Assembly: GCA_014898415.1 (NCBI GenBank)
Contig: RCTD01000004.1
Coordinates: 1,239,001 to 1,303,000, forward strand
Direction: 5' to 3'
DNA: 64,000 nt
From: Stromatinia cepivora
Taxonomy: Eukaryota; Ascomycota; Leotiomycetes; Helotiales; Sclerotiniaceae
Positions within the stretch are counted from its first letter, which is position 1. Each line of letters begins with the position of its first letter. This document shows positions 44,674 through 58,895 of the stretch, one piece after another. The notes below the pieces were generated by a model. It ran no database searches, was not told the DNA's origin, and saw only the letters and a list, made by a program, of their open reading frames with translations. A program made the position numbers and the translations under genes.

Positions 44674-47055
44674 CTATTTCCTCCCCTTCCCCTTCCCCCT
44701 CTTCTTCCTCCCTCCCTCCCCAACACTAACCCCAGCCTCTTCCGCCTCCCCCTCCCCAAGTTCCCCTGCCTCCTCCATCTCGCGAATCTTCTCCCTCCCA
44801 CTAATCATAACCATAAGATCCCTATTCGCCTCCCTTAACTCTTCACATTCCTCCCGCAACCCCCTAATCTCCTCTTCCTTCTTCCTGACCCCCTCATTAA
44901 CAAACCCAATCCTCTCCATCAACCCCTCACTAACCTTCTTCTCCTCCCTCAAACTCTTCCCCATCCCCCTCGCAATCTCCTGAGCCTTTTCCGCCTTCCT
45001 CTTCTCCCTTTCCAACTCCTTTTCTAGATTCGGTAGCGTATCTGTGCTCAATTTATGATATTTTTCCTCCAAATCTCCTAATTTACTCAACGCATTTTCC
45101 GCATCCCGACTAGCAAGTATAGCCTTTTCACTTGCCGCACTAGCTTTTGCCACCGCCTTGCCTACCAACTCCTCGAAATAAACCCTTTGGCTCTCCAATT
45201 GTGAAGTCAAGAGATGTGTAAATTCCAACCCTGCATTTTCCAGTTTTTCCCGCGGGACCATGTCCATATCTTCCGCTGGAGCCAATGTGCCTCGAGAGCG
45301 GGATGAGGGAAGTTCGATGACTTTGCTATTATCTCCTTTATCGCGGATGAGTCGATGAACCCAGATATCGCCGGCATAGTCCCATACGTGTTGGGTTTCG
45401 ATTTCCAGTGCAAAGTTATGGGCGGAATCTTTCCAATGTTCTTTGGCGTGTCCACCTTTATATCGTCCACATCCAACATTTCCGCATATGAGACAGATCC
45501 AAAGATCATCAGTGCAATCGCAGATGCTACATAATGATGCTTCACCGCTTCCAAAGGGTGGATTATCGGGGTCATAGGTTGAAGGAGAATGCTGAGAGGC
45601 GAGTGCTAGAGAGGGGTTGGTGTGCCGGCAAACGGGACAACCTGTACCGCGCCATTTTTCAAGACAGGCACAATGAAAAACATGTTGACAGAGGATTGTG
45701 AAGAGGCCTGTTGTATCGTCCATTCTTTCGAGGCAGACAGGGCAGGTGGGAAGTTCGACAAGATTTGGAGTTGGAGGTGGGAAAGGCTTAAGGTTACTTT
45801 GTATTGGAGCTGGTGTAAAAGGATCGTGGGATAATTCGGGGAAACTTGTATTTGATCTGGAGGAGGCAGGTGTTTGGAAAGTGATTGACTTTATGAACAT
45901 GACATGGCATGTTTCTGGCTATTCAAATATCGTCAGTTCTAAACAAAGATACATGATGCCAAGGTAAAAATTTCGTACCTCCATACTATTAAAAACTTTA
46001 CCATCCCACTCAGCCCTCCATTTCCTCGCCACATTTCCATCCTTAAACTTCATAAGTACCATATACCTATTCATCCTCCCCGTCATAACCATTCTGAAAT
46101 GGCTCACCTCATGCATTGTTTTCTCTCCCACAAAACCCAGGAAATCTCTCGATGTAAGGTAGCTCGGCACAGCAGGTATGCATAGGATAGTACAATCCTC
46201 CGCACCATCTTTATCAACCGCCTCACTCAACCCACTATTTCCTGCAATATTCATAGGACTCGCCACAGTATCTGTGTTATAAACCTCCACCCCCATCAAC
46301 CCAGGTGTTTCCTCTCCCTCCCTATACAAATGCACCACTCCCCACCCTACCTCCGTATTCTTCAACTCCAATCCATTTTCTGACTTGGTATGTAATTCCT
46401 CGAATCTTGCCTTTGTAACTTTACCACCAACCGGTTCCAGTCCCGCATTCACACCCACAATACCACTCTGACTGCCCTCCCCTCTGCCACGATATCCACT
46501 CACCCCATTCATATCCAAACTCTCAATCCTCACCCTCCCAAACCTCCAATCTTTCTTCAAAGTCCGCAGGTCTCTCTTCTTATCCACCAAACTCGCGCTC
46601 GGTGGTGCGATTTCTAATTGCGAATCTTTCGCAGTGCTTAAAATAACAAGATTTTCCGACTCTTCAGGTCGTATCCGTCGTGAAGGCCCGCAATCAATAA
46701 CCCCTCCCTTTCTTACTCCTGGATCAATATCTCCGTTCTGAGCACCCTGAGCACTACCCGCCCGTGTCTGGTCCCCAGCTTCCTTTGTAATATTTACCGT
46801 ATTTCGTTGAGGCTCAGAACTAGTCGAACTCCCAGTGCCACCTTTCCTCCTCCTATCCTGTTCCCAAGCAACAGATTTATGTTTCGGCCAGGCTGAGCCT
46901 GCAACACCGGAAGATGAAGTATCACTACCAAAAATATCCGTCCCCTCACTAGGATTCCAAATCTCCCTCTCCCTCTCTCTTTTGGAAACCTTCTTTGGAT
47001 CTGAATCAGGTAAAGAATACAATTCGAATTTAATGTGGTAAAAGTATGATGGCAT
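44674..47055 (-). CDS. etp1: BRAP2/Etp1-like RING ubiquitin ligase
   Basis: Homologue of mammalian BRAP2/IMP and yeast Etp1, a cytoplasmic RING protein that binds ubiquitin and modulates signalling or stress responses. Two exons, 47055-45979 and 45918-44674, join in frame to 773 residues across a conserved junction reading FNSMEPETCHVMFIKS. Domains in order: a disordered N-terminus (about 1-230); the BRAP2 RRM-like domain (CTILCIPAVPSYLTSRDFLG...MVLMKFKDGNVARKW); the RING finger CPVCLERMDD...CQHVFHCACLEKW...CPVC; the UBP zinc finger CSICDCTDDLWICLICGNVG...HAKEHWKDSAHNFALE; a long coiled coil; and a basic tail ending KKRGKGKGRK. All zinc ligands are present. The order is identical to the family. 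Confidence 0.95.
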
Positions 47056-47632
47056 ACTTCATTCACGACTGCATGATTGACTTCGTCTTTTCGAATGCCG
47101 TGTTCAAGCTTTGTAGTGGGGGTTTGGGTTTGGGGAATGTGGCGCGAGTTGTTTGTTCAACTCGCAGAGGTAGGTGGCAAGGCAAGCGGATTATTAATGA
47201 TTTGTTAGATGGTGTTATAACGAATTTGATACTCAGCGTTGCAGATGCTCATACAGGTAATTCATAAATGAGGAAGGTTCTGGGTTTTACAAATTTCATT
47301 TTGAGGCTGCAGCCTCGCATCACTTTAGCTTAATGTGTGGATCGTGTGGAGAACAACTCCGTAGTTATCTTGACGCCATCTAGGTACAGCTTCGATAAGG
47401 AGATAGAGTGGTAGATAGACACATGTATATCACAATCACAAATCATGATCAATATCACATTCATAAGAGCGCAGAATTAGATGTCAAGAATATGTTGACT
47501 ATTGAATACTATCAATCAAGGTGGCACATGCCAGTGCACTATGATGAGGACCTGCCAATCCAGCCCATAACACCTTCGAATTAGGTTATTGTAAAACGCC
47601 TAAAGAATATGTGCAGATCGAATCGAAAACAT
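47056..47632. other. Intergenic: etp1 upstream and polyubiquitin 3' flank
   Basis: 577 bp, no coding signal. Holds the etp1 promoter and the polyubiquitin 3' untranslated sequence. Confidence 0.5.
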
Positions 47633-48733
<1,101 letters not shown>

Positions 48734-51700
48734 GTTGATGTATTTGTAGTATTAATCTTTTGACGGTGTAGATAATATTGTAGATGATGATCTATTGAGA
48801 ATCAAAGGACGTTATCGTGAAGAAAGTTGATGGATGGAGTTGTTGTGTATGAAGGAAGAAGGAGGAGTTTGAGAGTGAGATGTTGGACCTTAAGTATTCA
48901 AAAGGAGACGACCGCACCAAACTTGCCTTATCGCTTAGCGTCGCGCCACCACGTTAAAGTACGCTAAGAAAGAATGAATCACAGGCGTACGTTCGGAAGG
49001 GAATTGTACTGCGCCTTCTTTACTCACCGTTGACTCGCTCTTTCTAGGTATTTCCATAGAATATGGCGGTGGGAAAGGAAAGAATCAGCCTGAATATTCC
49101 GAGGCTGTACTTGAAAATGGAATCTTCTCGGAATCTGGACCTGAAGTGTATTTGAAAGATGTTTGAAAGATGAATGATTACCAATCAGTAAATCAAATCA
49201 AAGTTCTGTGGTAAATATCATTACCGCATTCAAAAATCATTAAATGAAAGAACTTTTATGATTGATTCTACTGTATAACTACCTGGGTAATCTATTACAT
49301 AATCTATTACATAATCTTGAAATGATATGTTTCCATTCAAATGGAACCCATCAATGCCTTCTTTGTAATGCAGCGAATATATTAATGGTGAATGTGAATT
49401 CAACATCACCAAATGCTTCCGGTCATAAAGTCATCCATCCCATCACCAACAACACCTTGACAACCTTGTGGGTGAGAACCTTCCCTTATCAATTCTCACC
49501 CTTCCAAAAACAGCTTAGCCTCTCATCGACCCCGCCTTCTACCTAAACTCGGTCTCGGTCAACCAGGATTCTCCCATACTCTACGGAGTACTGAATTGGA
49601 TAAGTGAATCATAGGAAAGGACGTGACTTGAAAAGGCGTTATCTATCCATGATGGAATCAAGAATCGCAACCAAGGTTCCCAACCTCTCTTTTTGCAATT
49701 CAACACCCCTGTGTTTCGGACCCATCCATTGCAGTCTTAGTCTCAGTCTCACAATACACAAGTATATATCATTCAATGCTTAATCTGCACCTTCCAACCC
49801 AAAACTGCCAGTTGTACAAAATCCGACGCACATCCCGTTTCAAACTCCTTCATTCGCAAACTACTATTTCGTAGCTAAGTTGTTGCATAATTAAACTTTC
49901 TAAAATAGGAAATCGTATTGCTAGTACTCAGAGGGAATTTCCGAATATGCGTCATTTCTAATAACAGATAAAAGATAGAGATTAGAAAAGGAAAAGTAGT
50001 AATCAAATCAATATCGGCCTGTCTTGTCTATGGCCGAGCAGGATGCAATTATGGGTGCATAAGTTGGACAACACAGCACAACACAACCAGAAGGGAGATG
50101 TGCTGTGGTGTGCATGATTTGAATATATTTTCCTGGTACACATGGTCCGCAGCTGACCATTTCCAAGGTTGGAAGTGAGTTTGAACCGATGACCTCTTTT
50201 TTTTTTCTTTTTCTTTTTTCACATTGTACATCTCACGCTCGAGAAGCCGATTTAGGTCTCGGAGATACCAAACTCTTTCGGAATGAAATCGGTGAGATCA
50301 ATTACATCACCACGAGCACCTGCCAAACTCCACATCTACTACATAGAACAACAATAGATACGGAGTACAATATTGATGAAATCAAAGGTAAGGTAAGAAC
50401 AAGAACGTACCTAGGAGATGCACCTCTTTCCCAGAAACAAGCCATCGAATCTTTCATCTGATGACCCCAAACTCTAATTCCATCCTGTAAATTGTCTGGT
50501 TGGTGATGGTGATAGTGATAGTGATAGTGATAGTTGCACACATGCAGAAGGATAGCCAGAGTCAGTGTCCAAAGAAAAACCTACCTGAGTACCTACAGAG
50601 TACTACCCAACTCTTAATAATACAAATCGAATGTTCTTTAAGTTTTTACTAGATTCTTCCTGGTATACTTTGTAAAGTATACCATATCATATCACATCCA
50701 GACACTCAGAAGAAACTCCATATCAAATATCAAATATCAAATTTTTAGAATTCTTGTCTGTCCATTCATCAAGTCAAAAGCTTAAGTTTTTATCTACGCC
50801 CCTCCCTCCGCAAATCCCCCAAAGTATAAAAATGCCTTCCTTTCGTCTGGCTGCTGCTTACTTCGTATACAAATCCATCTCCTCCTCTCCATCTCCACCT
50901 CCATCATAGACAATCGCAGCGAATCGCTCCCTCCACAATTCCAAACTTCCAGGAAAATTCCATAAATAAAAACTAATGCTTGCTTGCATGCATGCATAAT
51001 CGTCATCAAAAATATGATATGCTCATTCATGTATGCGCATGGCCCTTTCTTCATTCATAATTCGGCAGTTACTTCGATCATTTCTTCTGCCTTCTTTCTC
51101 TCTCTCGTTTCGACGATTCCAAAGATCAAAAAAATCAAAATTGCGCATTCTGAGCGATGGATTTTATTTTTTCATCCTTTCCATCATTCCAAACACGCAA
51201 AAAACAACAAAACAAAACAAACAAGATAGGTAGATGGAGCAAAAAATAAACAAGATAAAGAGTCCGTAGGGAACATAAAAAACATGTAAACGTTAAAGGG
51301 GTCTTAATTCCATCATCTCATTCATTTTCGTTAAGGGCAGTTGCATGAATGAATGAACCGATTGAAGTGAATAAAATCTGATCATACAAATAACATGTCG
51401 TCTGTTTCGTAAAGGGGTCGTTGGAAATTCTTCAATTCGATCGAATGGATCAAGTAAATCAACAAAACAAAAATCAAAAACAAAAAGCAGTAAATCAACG
51501 CTATGCCGTGCCATAAAAAAAATAAGGAAAAAAGAAATAGACAAATTATTTTCTTTCGCAAGTCCACGGAAAACGCAGATGTGGGAAAGATAGGGTGGGA
51601 AAAATATTCCGTCCATATTACCATTTCATATTCATGTCATGAATAGCATTTATTCGTATGTCTGTGGATAGAGAACAGACATGTGTAACGTTTGTACAGT

Positions 51701-51812
51701 CGATGATGCAATGTGGGTATATAGCATGCGGGAAGATATATATTTGCAAATAGGGGAGGGTCGTTTCATTCATGATGTGATGGCGCCAAAGTAGAATTCT
51801 TGACGATGTAGG
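48734..51812. other. Gene-free 3.1 kb, polyubiquitin promoter and transcription-factor 3' side
   Basis: No convincing gene. The first 200-300 bp are the polyubiquitin leader and promoter. Short tandem runs occur at 50,505-50,535 (GTGATA units) and 50,720-50,745 (ATATCAA units), and there is a T-rich run at 50,190-50,220. The last kilobase is pyrimidine/adenine-rich and may include a long 3' untranslated region of the zinc-cluster gene. Confidence 0.4.
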
Positions 51813-54227
51813 TTAGTTGGCGCGAATGACGAGTTTGGAGAGGAATTTGTTGGAGAGACAGTCGAAGTCTCGACGGTCGAATTTGGCGTCCGGTCGCGTT
51901 TTGAGGTAGGATTCTAGAATGGGTTAGTATATTAATGGTTGGGAATGTATGGGAATGATGGTAAACTCACCATGCTTGGTAACATGACCCCTCATTTCCG
52001 TCATGGCCTCGCAGACTGCAACGTTGTTGTTGAGGAGTTGTCCATGTCTTCTAGTCTCCCAATCGGTGAAGGCAGGGAGTTTCTGAGATATAGCATGGAA
52101 GAGACCGACGATAACGCCGACTGGTGTAGTCTCCATATCGTTGCAGAATTTATTGACAGCCGCTTGATCAGGAACACGGTAATGGCAGTCAAATTGCATT
52201 TCTTCCCAGACGGCAAGGAGGATGGATGCAAGCATGAAGATGGTAGGCCAGTTCTTGAGTCTGTCACCACTGTAGACACTGGAGTATAGCGACGATAATT
52301 CCTCGAGAATCTCCTTTTGCAATTCTCGCCACATGTCGGCTAAGGCACATTTGATTTGGAAGTTGATCATGACGGGTGCGACGACTTTTCCGTTGAATTT
52401 GGAATCTTCGTCGTCGATGATTCCTTCCATTGGGTGCTCATCTCCTCGTTGCTCAACCATGGTAACATGTAATGTGAGATTGTAGGCAAGAACAAGTTTT
52501 AATGCTTTGCGAACGACGGAAACCTTTTCTTTCATGTAGTAGCGGTGAGCAGTCTTTAAAATCTCAGTGATGAATGGAGTGCCCTCAAAGTACTCATCAA
52601 TGAACTCTTCGAATGGTCCATCAATGTGTTTGTCAAGATACTCGGACAAGGCTTCATTCGAGACACCTTCGGAACCAGCTGACATTCTTTCCGTGCGAGT
52701 CTCAAACTCAAGAGGTTCTTCGTGAATACCCTCGACCCAGTCGACGTTAAAGCAACTATCATCACTCACATAAACCTCTCTAGCCATAATCGGAAGAGCA
52801 AATCCATATCCATGGGTAATCCAGAGCAACTCCTCCTTTTGCGAGAAGCCCTTGATGTTATAAACCGACACTCCACGACCCACGTGACGTTCATAATCCG
52901 CCTTCCAATCCTTCATAAAGTACCCAATATCCTTGATATCGATACGAGTACAAGGAACCTGCCATAAACGAGCATGCGAAGGTTGGCATCCAGCACACGG
53001 CTCACCCTTATCGCAAGTCTTCTTCAAAAACTTGCAACGTAAACAGGCCCTCAATTTCCTTATTTCGCTGGCTTGTTTCCTCTGTTCTGGTAATAATGGT
53101 CCACGTCTTCTGCCAACACGCTTCTCGGTTGTGCCATCCTTCTTTCCGTTGGAGGTGCGGCGAATAACGGGTTTACTGGCTTTGGCGGTCGGGCTCTTGC
53201 GGGGTGCGGGGTTTCTTCTGGCGGGTGGTGATGAGGTGCTTGATGGGGAAGCGCGGTTCGAAGTCGTTGAAGTCGTGGTTGATTTCGAAGAAGATGCTTG
53301 GATAGGTTGGGGAGGGACGGCTGCTGCAGGGCTGATAATATCGTGATTATGATGATGTGCTTCACCGTGGAAACAATTCCTATGTCCACCAGTAACATCC
53401 AAATAGCTATCTGAACCCGGTGAATACGGCGAATATGGGTAGGATGATAGATCCTCGAAACTGCCAAACGTATCTATCGATTGATGTCCATCAGATTGAG
53501 ATGAGTCCGAGTGACTTCGCAAATGTAACGTCTGTCCTGGGTTGAAAATCGCTGCATTCTGCGCTTGTTGATATGTGCTGTAATCTTGATACGTGTCGAC
53601 CGTCGACCATCCGTGATCGCTACTCGAACTAGGTAATGATAAAACTTCCAAGTATGTACCCGTCGGTGAGTTGCTCCCAAGGCTCTGTCGTCCTATACTT
53701 GGTAGTCCATGGCTCGCCGTGAAATTCATCGCATACTCGAATTCATGCCAATCTTGCCATTGATTTGCCTGTGCCTCCACCGTTTGTGCGAGTCCATTAA
53801 ATGGAGCCTCCATCTGAAGACTGGCTTCGAGCGCTGCCTGTGTCGTTGCAGGTAAGCCATAGTCGAGCGGTGATGTTTGATATGGGCTGCCAAATGTGTA
53901 CTGTGGTCCCATCAACGAGTTATCTGGAAGAAAATGCGAAAGTTGCTGAGGAGAAAGTTGTTGGGGTGACAAATGCTGAGGTTGTTGCTGAATCGGCCAG
54001 TCTGTCAATAATGTTGGAGAATTATGATGATGTCCTGTTTGATACTGTTGGTGTCCACTATGCCCTGGCGAAGTTTCCCGTCGTTCGTCAGATCCTCCTG
54101 AGGCCATATCCAACGGTAGTGGCCAAGTCGAACGCGTAGCCATATTGGTAAATTGGTATCGTGGGTCACGTTGCTCGAAAGAAAGGTCTAATAGACCTTC
54201 TGACGAGAAGTCAAGATTTGAGCTCAT
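51813..54227 (-). CDS. Zinc-cluster (Zn2Cys6-like) transcription factor
   Basis: Nuclear DNA-binding regulator; target unknown. Two exons, 54227-51971 and 51913-51813, join in frame to 785 residues ending DFDCLSNKFLSKLVIRAN. The N-terminal 300 residues are Gln/Ser/Pro/Tyr-rich with SPQQLSPQQLSH and SYPYSPYSPGSDSY low-complexity segments, likely an activation domain. A Ser/Thr/Pro and basic linker leads to the zinc cluster at about residues 390-425: CLRCKFLKKTC, then CAGC, then a sixth cysteine 12 positions on (QVPC). The C-terminal half is an alpha-helical regulatory region without a recognised name. The long loop before the last cysteine is typical of a subgroup of filamentous-fungal zinc-cluster proteins. 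Confidence 0.88.
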
Positions 54228-57037
54228 TGTCGCGGATTACTTGTTGGAATGGTCAATAGTATTGTAAGAAAGAGGGTCGAAGACACCGCTCTTTGAAGGA
54301 GAGGAAAACCTCACGATGTTAGTCGGTGTGCGGCCTATTGGTGATAGAAGTTCGTAGGTTGAGGGTAGGATCCACATAAGGAGCGGTGTGGAAATTCGGC
54401 AAACTTATACGACCCCAGCCATTTTGAGTCCACTGGCAAGCCTTTGCCGAATCAGGTGTGACGGCTGGAACCACAAGCGTCTTCTTACTGCATGGGGTAG
54501 CATGAGACTACTGCGAGCAAAGAAGTCATGTGTCCGATGGATTTGATTTGTATGGTAGATTTTGGCAAAGTCCCTGGGTGAGCGAGGACTATTCAGGGCC
54601 AACCCATGAAATAACAAGCAATAGCGATTGGAAGAAGTCTTAAGAGTCGCTTAATAGTAGATTAATGCCACTATGAGTTAACCCTAGAGTCCTGGATAAA
54701 ATCGAGCTGATGCTTAATTTTCAAGAGGGGCTGGAGGGGTGGAAGCTAGGGAAGTGGGGAAATGGCCTGTAAGTAGTTAAAACTGATGCTGAAAAGATAG
54801 CTATATAGTAGCGGGTGCTAGGCCCTCCGTACCACTATTTTGAGTTAAGAATAAGCTGTTGGCCATCCAGTCTACCCTACAATAGTACATGAAAATCTGT
54901 ACAACAAATCATGAAATAGGCTCCGAAACGCTGTAGGCGAGATCGAATGATTTGAGTGGCAGTGATTGAATAGGTTCTGTATTCGATTTAGATGGCAGAC
55001 GGCTCCATTTTGACCCAGTTATCATCTTGAAAATATTTTCATGGTCCATCCTGGAGTTTTATGTACTTTTCAAGCCCCCTTCCCACATCAAAGATGTCAA
55101 GTCAAATGTGGTACTCTCCTAAATCCTTTCATCTGAATTGTGCACGTCTCTCTTTCTGGCTTCGGCATGTCAGATCTTTCGCCTGGGGCCGAGATGGCAG
55201 GGGAGGCTATTATCTGAGCCACCACACTCCGGAAGATCAAAATCAGGTAGTTTCAGTCCAAACTTTTGTTTCGAGCGTTGTCAAACCCTCAATGAGACTA
55301 CAATAATTCGAAGTATGAACGGACAAGTACCGTACTGTATGTGTTAGTGATGATACCTTGAAGATTATTGTAAGACGGGGATCACCATTAATTACCTGTA
55401 TGTACTCCGTACAGTAATCAAGATAAGGATCCATACCGTCTATCTACTTGTAAGTCTCTATATCTCATTGCGCCATGTCCTACCTGGAGGAAGCGGCAGA
55501 GATGCAACATTCGGGGTAGCAGTGGACCAGGGCATGCCGTCCTGCAATCAATTCAACAACCAGTTCTTGTCGGAATGATACTAGATGATTATCATTAATG
55601 ATTACCGTTATGGTGCTTACGCTCGCCATGTAAGATTAAAACTACGCGTACCTAACTAGATATCTACCGGCATCGCACGAAATAGAAAGTATCTCTATCT
55701 CTCCATCGAAGCAATTTCGAATTGAGAATATTTCAACTATTCTACTACAATACGTGACTACATTCCATTCGTATCGTATAGATGAATTATTGGTGGACCT
55801 TGCCAACCTGCCAACGAGATCTGAGACACCAACAGGTACAAAGCTTGTAAGATTATGATAAGATGAAAAAAGCAATCATCGAGCAGCATTCATGCCCCTC
55901 ATTTCCCCCTTCCATTCCCCTCATCGTTTCGTAATTTCATCATTGACTGGGCGCACCACACCCTCCTTTTCATGTACAATATGTATCGATTGAGTAGGTG
56001 TCACTAAGGCAGTGTAACTCCCGATGGTTTCTTGATTAAACTCGTATCTTATCCTCTAATAGAACGGCCCATCCCTCCAACAGCTGCAGATGGAAATTCA
56101 TGCGAAAACGCCTCAACACGCCACACGCCTGCAGTAGATGAATTCCTTTAAAATGTCTTCATTGGTCAATCCGGAAAACGTTCTGCAAATCAGCGCATGC
56201 CGACATATTCCTCACATATCGCGGCCCATGCTAAGCAGTGATACACGTCCACGCTTTCATATGAGATCGGATATTTGTCAGTATCGGAAACAGTTGTCAT
56301 ATTATCACCTAGGCATGATATGTCTTTTTCTCTCCCTTCAGAATTTCCTCTGAGCGACAACAATTTTTGCCACTATCCCCCCAAAGGTACTTCCATTTCT
56401 ACTTCCATGTCTGCTGTACTTCGGAATGCGGTTATGCTACGAGCGAAAAAGAAAGAGTCGATAGAAGGGATTGGGTTCTTGAATAAATTGGAGCCTTCGT
56501 AAGCATTCAGCATCTGCAAATATACGCTTTGGGTAAGGAGATATTGTGCTACAGTAATCATATGTCGGCTATGGCCGAAGGATGGCAGCCCAAATTATTA
56601 AAAGATAAAAAAGATTGAACTTGCTTGCAGGTATGCCTTACGGCAACATGCATTTCGTGAATGTAAATGTAAATGCAGATGCAAATGTGTTGTAACAGAA
56701 TTCCCTTTTAGATCTTTGGAAGAATCGTAGAAGACGTATGGAACGTTACTTGCATTGCATCTTCAATTGAATTTGAAGCACAAAGAATTCGATTGCACAA
56801 TAGCACAAATTTGCCCAAATGCGGATCTTTTTGGTGAAGATGATCTTTCACCTGGCCAGACTCTGGTAGCCTTCTTTGGTTCCTGTGGTAAGAGATTTTG
56901 TAAGCGAGCACTGGCCTGATCAACCTTATCAAACCATCACTTTGTTCAATCGGTGACAACAGTAAAGGTCAACAGCGAATCATGATGGATAATCATTGTA
57001 TTCCTTGAATTTTGAGACAAAAAAACATCCAACCCAC
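54228..57037. other. Divergent 2.8-kb intergenic region
   Basis: Separates the zinc-cluster gene (-) from the farnesyltransferase gene (+). No gene recognised on either strand. Such a long upstream region is common for fungal regulatory genes and could hold a long leader or upstream ORFs; none could be supported. Confidence 0.4.
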
Positions 57038-58895
57038 ATGACGTTCATCATCAAAGGAAAGAAGCATCACCATAGTGTGAAATTCAATCGACGTGCAGTG
57101 GAAGAAAGGAATGTGAATAAAAAGTCTTCACCTTTATCCCCTTCCAACAGATCAGACCAGCTTCCATACAGTGATTCATTGAAAAATCAACCGCAAGGGC
57201 CTAGCTTTATCATACAAGAATCTTCATCATCAAAAGCAGATATTGAGGCCGGAGTTGATGAAGATATCATTTACGGCTCATCAGATATCATTTGCGGCTC
57301 ATCCCGACCAATTAAGGAAGAAGAAGCTTTTGTGAATATGATTCCCGATACCTTCACGGAGTATCCCTTGCTCCGAGATATGCTGCAGACTCAAACTTCT
57401 CACCTCCAAGATCAAACCATTCAAGAATGTCTTCCTTTTCTCTCAGGTAAGGAAGCAGGATTAACTTATAACCCGTATGGGGTTCCTCATCTAAGCCGAA
57501 AAAAACATATTCAGTTTCTTCACAAGCAGCTACAGAAGTTACCCTCGGCATATGTTGCTGCTGATGCAAGCAGGCCATGGATGTTCTATTGGGCACTGGC
57601 TGGTCTTTCAACTTTGGGGCAAGATGTATCATCATATCGGGAAAAAATCATTTCAACATGTCGTCCCATTCAAAATGTGACTGGAGGGTTTGGTGGCGGA
57701 AATGGTCAGATGTCACATTTAGCTACTACTTATGCAAACATTCTATCAATATCTATGGTAGGTGGACAAGAAGCGCTAGACATCATTGATCGCAAAGCAA
57801 TGTGGAAATGGCTAGGCAGTTTGAAGATGTCCACTGGAGGTTTTAGAATGGCTGTTGGTGGCGAGGAAGATATTCGGTAAGCCTTCCGAAAGTATGACAA
57901 TGCAGGACGAAGTGCTGATTATTTTTAAAGTGGTGCATATTGTGCGCTCATTCTTATCACGCTCCTGAGTTTACCTCTCGACCTTCCCCAAGACGCCCCC
58001 GCCAGGTCATCAAACTATACTACTTTTATCGATGGACTTCCTGAATGGATCTCAAGATGTATGTTTCACACACAACAAATCAAAAGCTTGTACTAACAGA
58101 ACAGGTCAAACATTTGAGGGTGGTATAGGTGCTCGACCAAATGTTGAAGCCCATGGCGCATACGCTTTCTTAGCATTGGGTTGTTTGTGCATCTTGGGTG
58201 AACCGCATATCACGATACCTCAGTAGGTCGAAACTGCGTATCTAATCTTCCAACGAATCGTAATTCTAATCCATATCTAGGTATCTTGACGTACCGGGCT
58301 TTATTTCATGGCTATCAGCACGTCAGTATGCGCCGGAAGGCGGCTTCTCAGGTCGTACGAATAAGTTAGTCGACGGGTGCTACTCCCATTGGGTTGGAGG
58401 ATGTTGGCCCTTATTGGAAGCTTGTCTTGAAGGTCCAACGCAGCAAACTCAAAACGGTCCATCCCCGTCTCCCACTCCAACAAATCTCTATAGCCGTGAA
58501 GGTTTGATCAGATACATTCTCTGCTGTTGTCAGGATACAGGAAGCCGGGGTGGATTAAGAGATAAGCCCAGCCAGTAAGCATCAAATGCATATTCCTTCT
58601 TAACTCCACATTGGTGCTGATCGTCTTTTATAGTCGCTCTGATTCGTATCACACATGCTATGTCCTCGCGGGACTCAGTTCCGCACAGCATAAATGGCAT
58701 TTCAACACTACACAGAAAGAGGAATTGAGTGGAATGCTTGTTTCACCGTATCAATGGACGGCCGAACCTTATGTTGAGACAACACAGATATATGATGAGG
58801 AGGATAGGGTGGGGACTCTCCACCCGGTTTTCGTGATACCAGAGGGCGTTGCTGAGGAGACACGGGCCTACTTCGCTTCAAAAGGGACCTTTTAG
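57038..58895 (+). CDS. ram1: Protein farnesyltransferase beta subunit
   Basis: Catalytic zinc subunit that, with the Ram2 alpha subunit, attaches farnesyl to CaaX proteins such as Ras and mating pheromone; cytosolic. Five exons, 57038-57876, 57931-58058, 58105-58222, 58281-58574 and 58634-58895, join in frame to 546 residues. Family repeats are clear: RPWMFYWALAGLSTLG, NVTGGFGGGNGQMSHLATTY, TFEGGIGARPNVEAHGAYAF and GRTNKLVDGCYSHWVGG with the zinc-ligand Asp and Cys, then SYHTCYVLAGLSS with the zinc-ligand His. The N-terminal 110 residues are an extension beyond yeast Ram1 and human FNTB, Lys/Ser-rich and probably disordered. The in-frame codon upstream (56,996) is TTG, so the ATG at 57,038 is used. 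Confidence 0.95.
57263..57304 (+). repeat. 21-bp in-frame tandem duplication in ram1
   Basis: GATATCATTTACGGCTCATC and its near-copy GATATCATTTGCGGCTCATC lie directly head to tail, encoding DIIYGSS-DIICGSS in the disordered N-terminal extension. One base differs plus the final base of the unit. Confidence 0.9.
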
